Assembly (NCBI GenBank): GCA_905236665.1
Contig: CAJONF010000232.1
Coordinates: 1-5,457 of the forward strand
Source: an uncultured Selenomonadaceae bacterium
Lineage (GTDB): Bacteria; Bacillota; Negativicutes; Selenomonadales; Selenomonadaceae
DNA length: 5,457 bases
Direction of reading: 5' to 3'
In this document: positions 1 through 4,586 of the stretch, piece by piece
Position numbering within the stretch: position 1 is the first letter of the stretch
How the letters are laid out: each line of letters opens with the position of its first letter
Program-made: the position numbers and the translations under genes
The notes under the pieces: generated by a model
The model's database searches: none
What the model was told of the DNA's origin: nothing
The model's input: the letters and a program-made list of their open reading frames with translations, nothing else

Positions 1-156
1 AAAGCCGTTTTCCCGAAAAATTTTGAGCCGACAATGGATTGGAATATTGCCTTTGCAAGAAAAGTTATCGACTTTATTAAAAATTCGAGTGGCGGGCTTT
101 ACTTTATGCCGATAACGATTGACATTGCAGAACTTTTGCCAAAAGTTTTTGATTAA
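1..156 (+). CDS. C-terminal fragment, possibly methylenetetrahydrofolate reductase / homocysteine S-methyltransferase
   Basis: The open frame from base 1 encodes the last 51 residues of a protein whose start lies left of the window, ending ...AELLPKVFD and TAA. The segment has a helix (NIAFARKVIDFIK), then a short strand GGLYFMP, then a final helix. A hydrophobic strand of the form G-hydrophobic-Y-hydrophobic-hydrophobic-P near the C-terminus resembles the last strand of the TIM barrel in methylenetetrahydrofolate reductases, including the B. subtilis YitJ-like fusions with homocysteine methyltransferase. That assignment rests on a short stretch recalled from memory and is tentative; another TIM-barrel enzyme is possible. 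A folate/methionine enzyme beside a cobalamin gene would make metabolic sense, but they are on opposite strands and not an operon. The stop overlaps the cbiB stop tail to tail in the palindrome TTAA. Confidence 0.5.
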   Translation, partial: KAVFPKNFEPTMDWNIAFARKVIDFIKNSSGGLYFMPITIDIAELLPKVFD

Positions 157-1097
157 TAGACGGCGCAGATTATAATTAAAAATAAAATCGTGGCGGTGTA
201 CATCAAGCGGATTGTGCCGAGAATGTGCGCCGCTTCTAAAATTTCTGTTGGTTCGCCCATGTAAGCTCGGAAATGTTTTTCGCCGAAATAATAATTCACG
301 CCGCCCAGCCGAATATTTAATGCACCGGCAACCGTCGCTTCTGCCCAACCGCCATTCGGGCTAGGATGTTTTTTTGCATCGCGTCTCATCATTTTAAAAG
401 CATTTTTATAATCGAGTTTCAAAATAATTGCCGCGCCGATAAAAAGCAGACCGGTAATTCGCGCCGGAATAAAATTCGCCACGTCATCGAGCCGAGCTGC
501 CACGCGTCCGAAATAAAAATATTTTTCATTCTTATAGCCGAGCATTGAATCCATTGTGTTAATTGCGCGATAAGCCACGGCAAGCGGCAACCCGCCAATC
601 GCGAAATAAAACAGTGGCGAAATAACTCCGTCAACAGTGTTTTCGGCAACGGTTTCGATTGTGGCGCGGGAAATTTCTGCCTCGTTGAGATTTTGAGTAT
701 CGCGTCCGACAATCCAGCCGACTTTTTCACGAGCACGGACAATGTCTTCTCTTTCCAGCAAAAAATAAATTTCGCGAGCGGCGTCGCCCAATGAGCGCGG
801 GGAAATCATGAAACTCAACACGGTCGCTTGAATAAAAATCTGCGCGACAAGCCCAGGAAGTTCACGCGAAAAATTTTCTATGCTGATGCCGACAATCAAA
901 CTTGAAATTACAATGACGCTGACCAAAATTCCGCCTTTAAAAATTTTTTTCATTGGACTATCGAGATCGTGCCGCAAAATTTTTTCAAGCAGGGAAATTA
1001 AATTGCCGATTAAAACGACAGGATGAAATTTACTGCGCGGGTCACCAATTAACGCGTCAATCAGGAAGGCAACGACTGCAATTATCATTGAACTCAT
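153..1097 (-). CDS. cbiB: Adenosylcobinamide-phosphate synthase CbiB/CobD (cobalamin biosynthesis)
   Basis: This integral membrane enzyme joins adenosylcobyric acid to (R)-1-amino-2-propanol or its phosphate, a late step in the nucleotide-loop part of B12 synthesis. With the chosen start it has 314 residues, normal for the family. Conserved blocks visible in order are: an N-terminal helix with DALIGDPRSKFHPVVLIG (about 14-31), ISPRSLGDAAREI (98-110), VGWIVGRDTQNLNEAEISRA (126-145), the most diagnostic stretch ETVAENTVDGVISPLFY (148-164), AYRAINTMDSMLGYKN (175-190), ARLDDVANFIPAR (201-213) and HPSPNGGWAEATVAGAL (244-260). Hydrophobic segments lie near 5-15, 56-72, 85-98, 160-178, 215-227 and 300-313. 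I start it at the ATG at 1097-1095, because GGAG (1110-1107) lies 9 bases upstream; the ATG 15 bases further out has no Shine-Dalgarno and itself contains that GGAG. No other cob/cbi gene is in the window, so it stands alone here. Confidence 0.95.
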   Translation of the reverse strand: MSSMIIAVVAFLIDALIGDPRSKFHPVVLIGNLISLLEKILRHDLDSPMKKIFKGGILVSVIVISSLIVGISIENFSRELPGLVAQIFIQATVLSFMISPRSLGDAAREIYFLLEREDIVRAREKVGWIVGRDTQNLNEAEISRATIETVAENTVDGVISPLFYFAIGGLPLAVAYRAINTMDSMLGYKNEKYFYFGRVAARLDDVANFIPARITGLLFIGAAIILKLDYKNAFKMMRRDAKKHPSPNGGWAEATVAGALNIRLGGVNYYFGEKHFRAYMGEPTEILEAAHILGTIRLMYTATILFLIIICAVY

Positions 1098-1117
1098 TTG
1101 CTTAAACTCCATAAAAA

Positions 1118-1147
1118 ATTTTAGAAAAATATTCTGCCGCGTGAAAA
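1118..1147 (-). promoter_or_regulatory. Possible weak promoter for cbiB
   Basis: Read on the - strand, TTTTCA (1147-1142) and TAAAAT (1123-1118) are separated by 18 bases, matching the sigma70 -35 and -10 consensus at 4/6 and 5/6. Transcription would begin near the outer ATG at 1112, which fits use of the inner start at 1097. The region is AT-rich, so a chance match is quite possible. Confidence 0.22.
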
Positions 1148-1160
1148 ATTTTCCTGCGCG

Positions 1161-1167
1161 AAGGAGG
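1161..1167 (+). promoter_or_regulatory. Strong Shine-Dalgarno that fixes the deacetylase start
   Basis: AAGGAGG is a near-perfect complement to the 16S rRNA 3' end. It is 2 bases from the TTG at 1170, too close to serve it, but 8 bases from the in-frame TTG at 1176. The start is therefore placed at 1176, giving the N-terminus MKNLIVNADDFG, typical of the family. Confidence 0.8.
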
Positions 1168-1175
1168 TTTTGAAG

Positions 1176-2018
1176 TTGAAAAATTTAATCGTGAACGCTG
1201 ACGATTTCGGGCGGCACGAACTGATTAATCGCGCTGTCGAACGGGCATTTAATGCGGGCTGTTTAAAATCTGCCACGCTCATGGCGGGTGGCATTGCTTT
1301 TGATGACGCTGTTAAACTCACGAAAAAATTTTGCAGATTGGGCGTCGGAATTCATTTTACGCTGGCAAATGGCAATCCTATTCTCCCACCGAAAGAAATT
1401 CCCACGCTCGTTACGGACACGGGAACTTTTCATGGCGATTATATAAAATTTTTGAAACGATATTTGAGCGGGAAAATTTCTCTGTCAGAAATTCGTTTGG
1501 AGCTTGCCGCGCAGTTAGAAAAAATTTTGCGGACGGGCTTGACGTTGACGCACTTTGACAGCCACCAGCATTTGCACCACGTGCCAGGGATTATCGAAAT
1601 TGTTTTGGATTTGGCGGAAAATGCGGGGATTAAGTCAATGCGCGTGGCTGATACAAAAATTTTTGACGGCGAACTAAAAAATATCGGGCAATTCGTCGGT
1701 AGGCTGGGCTTGGGTTCGCTGGCAAAATTCGCGGCTCATCAAGCTCACAAAAAAAATTTTGCTCACCCCGAACATTTTGCAGGTATCGTGGCGGGCGAAT
1801 CCGTAAGCGAAAATTTTATGCTCAATCTGATAGAAAATCTGCGCGAAGGAACGACGGAAGTTATGCTTCACCCCGGCACCGACAATAAAATTTTGCAGGA
1901 TTTTTGCCGATGGGAGCATAATTTTGAGGAAGAACTCGCCGCAGTGACTTCGCCAAAAATTTTGCAAACACTTGCTGAAAAAAATATTTCCACTATAAAT
2001 TTTTCTGATTTGAGGTGA
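1176..2018 (+). CDS. YdjC/ChbG/HpnK-family carbohydrate deacetylase
   Basis: This is a predicted metal-dependent deacetylase of the YdjC family (PF04794 type), whose characterised members remove an N-acetyl group from chitooligosaccharides (ChbG) or from a hopanoid-linked sugar (HpnK). Of 280 residues, the recognisable blocks are VNADDFG (6-12) with the metal-binding Asp pair, SATLMAGG (32-39), GVGIHFTLANGNPILPP (56-72) with a ligand His at 60, HFDSHQHLHHVPG (126-138) with the metal-binding His cluster, and MLHPG (230-234) near the active site. All expected catalytic blocks are present, so it should be active. There is no signal peptide or membrane segment, so it is probably cytoplasmic. The substrate cannot be read from the sequence; the GtrA-like gene 4 bases downstream, and absence of a chitobiose uptake operon, favour a lipid-linked or envelope sugar over chitin degradation. 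It starts with TTG. Several KIL and ENF/KNF codon runs here carry the AAAATTTT palindrome. Confidence 0.9.
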   Translation: MKNLIVNADDFGRHELINRAVERAFNAGCLKSATLMAGGIAFDDAVKLTKKFCRLGVGIHFTLANGNPILPPKEIPTLVTDTGTFHGDYIKFLKRYLSGKISLSEIRLELAAQLEKILRTGLTLTHFDSHQHLHHVPGIIEIVLDLAENAGIKSMRVADTKIFDGELKNIGQFVGRLGLGSLAKFAAHQAHKKNFAHPEHFAGIVAGESVSENFMLNLIENLREGTTEVMLHPGTDNKILQDFCRWEHNFEEELAAVTSPKILQTLAEKNISTINFSDLR

Positions 2019-2022
2019 CCAC

Positions 2023-2406
2023 ATGACACACGAACGAATAATGGAGATTATCCGCTTTTGCTTAGTCGGCGGGCTTTCCTTTTTGCTAGATTATTCGATA
2101 CTGTTCGCGTTGACGGAATACGCCGGCGTCTATTACCTTTACTCTTCGGCGATTTCGTTCAGCATATCCGTCGTGTTTAACTATTGGCTGTGCGTTGTCT
2201 ACGTTTTCAAAGGCGCGCAGAAACAGACTAAAAAGCAAGCGATAATATTTTTTTCTACAGGCGTAATCGGTTTGGGCTTGAATCAATTTTGTATGTGGTT
2301 TTTCGTGGCGGTGGCAGGTATTCATTATATGCTGGCAAAAATTTTCGCAACCGCTATTGTTACGATTTGGAATTACGTGACGAAACGCAAAGCCGTTCGT
2401 GGATAA
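2023..2406 (+). CDS. GtrA-like four-helix membrane protein
   Basis: This is a 127-residue protein of the GtrA family (PF04138 type), small polytopic proteins thought to help move or present polyprenyl-phosphate-linked sugars across the membrane for O-antigen, teichoic acid or arabinogalactan modification. The family opening RFCLVGGLSFLLDYSILFAL (11-30) forms helix 1. Helix 2 is about 38-60 and contains SVVFNYWLCVVYVFKG (49-64), the NY-x8-VF version of the usual N[FY]..n..wvF motif. Helix 3 is about 74-98 and helix 4 about 103-119, with WNYVTKRK at the end. The ATG has a GAGGTG Shine-Dalgarno (2012-2017) lying inside the last codons of the deacetylase, and only 4 bases separate the genes, so they are very likely cotranscribed and translationally coupled. 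A partner glycosyltransferase, often adjacent in such clusters, is missing in this window. The 3' end faces another gene 6 bases away. Confidence 0.92.
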   Translation: MTHERIMEIIRFCLVGGLSFLLDYSILFALTEYAGVYYLYSSAISFSISVVFNYWLCVVYVFKGAQKQTKKQAIIFFSTGVIGLGLNQFCMWFFVAVAGIHYMLAKIFATAIVTIWNYVTKRKAVRG

Positions 2407-2412
2407 ATTTTT

Positions 2413-3015
2413 TTAAATTTTAATTCCCAAATCCCACGAGGCTGGCCAATATCTTTCAGCAATGTCGAGAATCGGTGGAACAAGTTCTTCGACATTTTTT
2501 ATTTTAAAAATTTTCCACTCATCATCACGCCGCCGAAATTCCAAAACAAAATTCAAAACGCCAATCATTTTGCCATAGCTTGAATCGTCGCCGACCATTT
2601 TAACCGCAAGGGTTGCTTTGTCACCAGAAATTTTTTCTTCGCCAAAATCAGCGTGCACGGCGGCAAGCAAATTGTTTAATTCAGCGGCAAGAAAGTTTAT
2701 CGGCGTTGAGGAAAAATTTTTTGCATACTTGTAGCTCCCGTCGAAATAGGCGTCGATGATTTTACTAATCAAACCCAAATGCACGCGCCGGAATTTTTCA
2801 TTGTAGAAACGCAGAATCCGTGCTCCGAATTGGAAAAATAAATCCTTCGGATAAAGTTCGTGGAATTTAGCGCAGTTGTTCGCCAATACGTCGGTCGTTT
2901 CGTCGTAGCCGATATCCATTAAATTTTTTAAATCAACGCGGGCAAAAAATTCTTCAGCATTGCGAGTTTTTATTGCCGCTAAAATTTTTTTTAATTCGTC
3001 AGTTGTGGTATTCAA
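2413..3015 (-). CDS. Hypothetical protein, possibly DUF2939-like or NTF2-like
   Basis: I do not recognise this 200-residue protein. It has no signal peptide or membrane helix. The N-terminal half (MNTTTDELKKILAAIKTRN, then AEEFFARVDLKNLMD) is helical, and its pattern of 'helix, residue-poor link, F-x3-VDL-x2-L' recalls DUF2939-type and other small ligand-binding folds. The C-terminal part looks like alternating strands (ATLAVKMVG, GVLNFVLEFRRR, EWKIFKIKNV), as in NTF2/cystatin-like domains, ending with WPASWDLGIKI. These fold suggestions are impressions only. The start is the TTG at 3015-3013, 9 bases after AAGGAG (3030-3025); extending the frame to an ATG at 3135 would add 40 residues that overlap the divergent neighbour and its promoter, which is unlikely. 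It diverges from the small membrane protein gene with 80 bases between them. Confidence 0.75.
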   Translation of the reverse strand: MNTTTDELKKILAAIKTRNAEEFFARVDLKNLMDIGYDETTDVLANNCAKFHELYPKDLFFQFGARILRFYNEKFRRVHLGLISKIIDAYFDGSYKYAKNFSSTPINFLAAELNNLLAAVHADFGEEKISGDKATLAVKMVGDDSSYGKMIGVLNFVLEFRRRDDEWKIFKIKNVEELVPPILDIAERYWPASWDLGIKI

Positions 3016-3024
3016 GTAACTCAA

Positions 3025-3030
3025 CTCCTT
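3025..3030 (-). promoter_or_regulatory. Shine-Dalgarno fixing the TTG start of the hypothetical gene
   Basis: The - strand reads AAGGAG here, then nine bases, then TTG at 3015. No comparable signal precedes the upstream ATG at 3135, so the shorter product is preferred. Confidence 0.7.
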
Positions 3031-3043
3031 TAAAAAATTTTTA

Positions 3044-3072
3044 TTGACTAAGGGCGAACGGAACTTTAAAAT
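3044..3072 (+). promoter_or_regulatory. Sigma70-type promoter for the small membrane protein gene
   Basis: TTGACT (3044-3049) and TAAAAT (3067-3072) match the -35 and -10 consensus at 5/6 each with the optimal 17-base spacer. Transcription should start near 3079, leaving a leader of only about 17 bases before the ATG at 3096. This argues against the GTG at 3081 as a start. It is the best promoter in the window. Confidence 0.7.
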
Positions 3073-3095
3073 CATTTTGAGTGGGGGGCGATTTA

Positions 3096-3491
3096 ATGAA
3101 CAACGATGATTTGAAAAAAACTCCAGAACCGACACGCAATGAGGGCGACGCGAGATTTGATGTTAGTTCGCTGTCCGATGTTAAAGACGAGAATGGCAAC
3201 GGGATTTTTCACATGACGACGCGTTTTAAATGGATTCTGGCGTTGTCGATTTTGATTTTGTTGGCAGTCAGCGTGCTGATTTATGCGGTGTATATGGGCG
3301 CACTGGTCGCGGAAATTTGGCAGGCGGCGATATGGGGCGTATGCGGCTTGCTGGCGATTTATTCTGTCGTGAAAAAATCTTTGGCGGCGGTGATTCTGAA
3401 TTTAATTTTATTCTTCGGAGTGTCGCTAATACCTGTTTGGCAATCGGCGCACGAAAATTTCCAGTCGGTTTTTGAGTTATTTTTTGGCTGA
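3096..3491 (+). CDS. Small three-helix membrane protein of unknown function
   Basis: This 131-residue protein has a hydrophilic, acidic N-terminus (1-43, rich in D, E, N and K, ending in a TTRFK positive patch), then three predicted membrane helices: about 45-70 (WILALSILILLAVSVLIYAV), 74-92 and 95-115. A short amphipathic tail follows (SAHENFQSVFELFFG). No enzyme motif or known family is evident. The helices are strongly hydrophobic with a KK pair between helices 2 and 3, so the orientation is probably N-terminus inside, following the positive-inside rule. The start is ATG at 3096, with a G-rich ribosome site (GGGGGG at 3083-3088) 7 bases upstream; an in-frame GTG at 3081 lies almost at the predicted transcript start. 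It appears to be a single-gene transcript between its own promoter and the terminator after its stop. Confidence 0.75.
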   Translation: MNNDDLKKTPEPTRNEGDARFDVSSLSDVKDENGNGIFHMTTRFKWILALSILILLAVSVLIYAVYMGALVAEIWQAAIWGVCGLLAIYSVVKKSLAAVILNLILFFGVSLIPVWQSAHENFQSVFELFFG

Positions 3492-3492
3492 T

Positions 3493-3542
3493 AAAAAATC
3501 GGGGCACCACAGATTTTTCTGCAGTGTCCCGATAATTTTTTT
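3493..3542. terminator. Bidirectional intrinsic terminator
   Basis: ATCGGGGCAC (3498-3507) pairs with GTGTCCCGAT (3524-3533), with one G-T wobble. An inner CAGA/TCTG stem (3509-3512 with 3518-3521) around a T-rich loop extends the hairpin. Seven Ts (3536-3542) follow on the + strand and a run of As (3493-3498) precedes, which becomes a T tract on the - strand. It lies between converging genes and can end both the membrane protein transcript and the sdh operon; the hairpin is slightly weaker on the - strand, where the wobble becomes an A-C mismatch. Confidence 0.88.
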
Positions 3543-3551
3543 GCTTTAAGT

Positions 3552-4298
3552 TTAGTTGTCGAAAATATTTTTCAAAGCCTGAATATTCACGTCGCGATTA
3601 AGTTGTGCGAGATAAGTGGTGAGCTTGATAGATTTTGGGCAAACTTCGACGCAGTTTTGAGAATTGCCGCAACTGGTAATGCCGCCCTTTTCCATTAGGA
3701 CGTTCAAACGTTTTGGCGCGTCGAATTTTCCGAGCGGGTGCAGATTGAAAAGATAAGCCTGCACAGTGGGCGCGGGACCAATGAAATCCGACTGCGGACC
3801 GACGTTCGGGCAAGCTTCCAAACAGCAACCGCAGGTCATGCAGTGCGAAATTTCGTAAGCAGTGGCGGCGGTATAGGGATTTTGAATCGGGGCGTCTTTG
3901 ACTTCCCAAGAGCCATCCAACTCAACCCAACCTTGAATACGCTTGAGAGCTTCAAACATACGCGTGCGGTCAATCAAAAGGTCGCGGATAACGGGGAATG
4001 TGCGCGCCGGTTGAAGTTTGATTGGCTTTTTGAGATTGTCGACGAGTGCACAGCAAGCTTGTTGAGCTTTACCGTTGATAACCATCATGCACGCGCCGCA
4101 AACTTTTTCCAAACAGTTACATTCCCACACGACCGGCGGAACTTTTTTGCCGTCAACTGTGACGGGATTTTTTTGAATTTCCATGAGCGAGGCAACGACA
4201 TTTAAGCCGGGGCGATAGTCCACGTCAAATTCTTGCGTGTAAGGCTTATCGTTCGGTCCGTCCTGCCGCTCGATTATAAATCTGACTTTTTCAGCCAT
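3552..4298 (-). CDS. sdhB: Succinate dehydrogenase / fumarate reductase iron-sulfur subunit
   Basis: This is the electron-transfer subunit of respiratory complex II. It passes electrons between the flavin in SdhA and the quinone site in the membrane anchor, through three iron-sulfur clusters on the inner face of the membrane. At 248 residues it matches the usual length. The [2Fe-2S] ligands are C62, C67, C70 and C82 in NCLEKVCGACMMVINGKAQQAC. The [4Fe-4S] block is C153-x2-C156-x2-C159-x3-C163-P, and the [3Fe-4S] block includes C210-GNSQN-C216-VEV-C220-P. Phrases such as WECNCLEKVCGAC, FPVIRDL, DRTRMF, CMTCG-CLEACPNV and GPAP closely follow B. subtilis SdhB, implying a menaquinone-linked enzyme that may run as succinate dehydrogenase or fumarate reductase. 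The start ATG follows AAGGAG (4312-4307) by 8 bases. SdhA lies upstream on the same strand, but with an unusual 288-base gap. Confidence 0.96.
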   Translation of the reverse strand: MAEKVRFIIERQDGPNDKPYTQEFDVDYRPGLNVVASLMEIQKNPVTVDGKKVPPVVWECNCLEKVCGACMMVINGKAQQACCALVDNLKKPIKLQPARTFPVIRDLLIDRTRMFEALKRIQGWVELDGSWEVKDAPIQNPYTAATAYEISHCMTCGCCLEACPNVGPQSDFIGPAPTVQAYLFNLHPLGKFDAPKRLNVLMEKGGITSCGNSQNCVEVCPKSIKLTTYLAQLNRDVNIQALKNIFDN

Positions 4299-4336
4299 GG
4301 CAAATACTCCTTCATTAAGGTTTCGATATCAAGCTG

Positions 4337-4347
4337 TCAATGTACTG
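4337..4347 (+). repeat. Left arm of 11-base inverted repeat
   Basis: TCAATGTACTG here is the exact reverse complement of CAGTACATTGA at 4573-4583. It lies in the codons QYID of the unidentified reading frame and 38 bases before the sdhB start on the - strand. Confidence 0.7.
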
Positions 4348-4572
4348 TTGCTTTGAAACATCGTTTACGGGCGTATTAGTGCTTTTGACGTAGTTGAATA
4401 TGCCACCGATTAAATTTAGCGTTAATCTATTGGTTAAGAGTTTGACTTCGCGGAAAAAGCCGACATCAAACGAGGTATTTTGAGGTGTCCGTGTCCAACC
4501 GTCGTTTAAAGAAAAGCTGTAGTCCGCTCCACTCACTTACCCGAACGCCGCCCAATTCCAAAACGATGAACC

Positions 4573-4583
4573 CAGTACATTGA
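4573..4583 (-). repeat. Right arm of 11-base inverted repeat
   Basis: CAGTACATTGA lies 3 bases beyond the sdhA stop codon and is the exact reverse complement of 4337-4347. The 225 bases between the arms are too many for a simple terminator hairpin. Confidence 0.7.
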
Positions 4584-4586
4584 AGA

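Larger units (their letters stand above)
4337..4583. mobile_element. Candidate small inserted element (MITE-like) with inverted ends
   Basis: A perfect 11-base inverted repeat bounds 247 bases that fill most of the sdhA-sdhB gap. Just inside each end, CATCGTTT also recurs in inverted orientation (4359-4366 and, on the - strand, 4568-4561). Removal would leave a 41-base spacer that still holds the sdhB ribosome site. Against it, I see no clear target-site duplication in the flanks, no transposase, and no second copy in this window. Confidence 0.25.

Noticed and set aside
419..742. 107-residue - strand frame inside cbiB
   Set aside because: It overlaps the most conserved cbiB core in another frame, so it is a shadow.
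1674..2024. 116-residue - strand open frame opposite the deacetylase
   Set aside because: It is antisense to conserved deacetylase blocks including MLHPG, and its Phe/Ile/Lys-rich translation merely reflects the AAAATTTT runs.
3081..3095. GTG at 3081 as start of the membrane protein
   Set aside because: The predicted transcript begins near 3079, leaving no room for a ribosome site; the ATG at 3096 follows a G-rich site.
3738..4205. 155-residue + strand open frame opposite sdhB
   Set aside because: It is fully antisense to a clearly conserved sdhB, lacks a ribosome site and reads like a shadow frame.
3552..4298. Extra cysteines in SdhB (C60, C83, C158) as an additional cluster
   Set aside because: As I recall it, C60 has a counterpart in B. 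subtilis SdhB (DCNC), and the other two sit singly beside normal ligands, so they are ordinary substitutions.
4315..4536. The gap frame as a missing SdhC/SdhD membrane anchor
   Set aside because: The translation lacks membrane helices and heme-ligand histidines, and in B. subtilis-type operons the anchor precedes sdhA.
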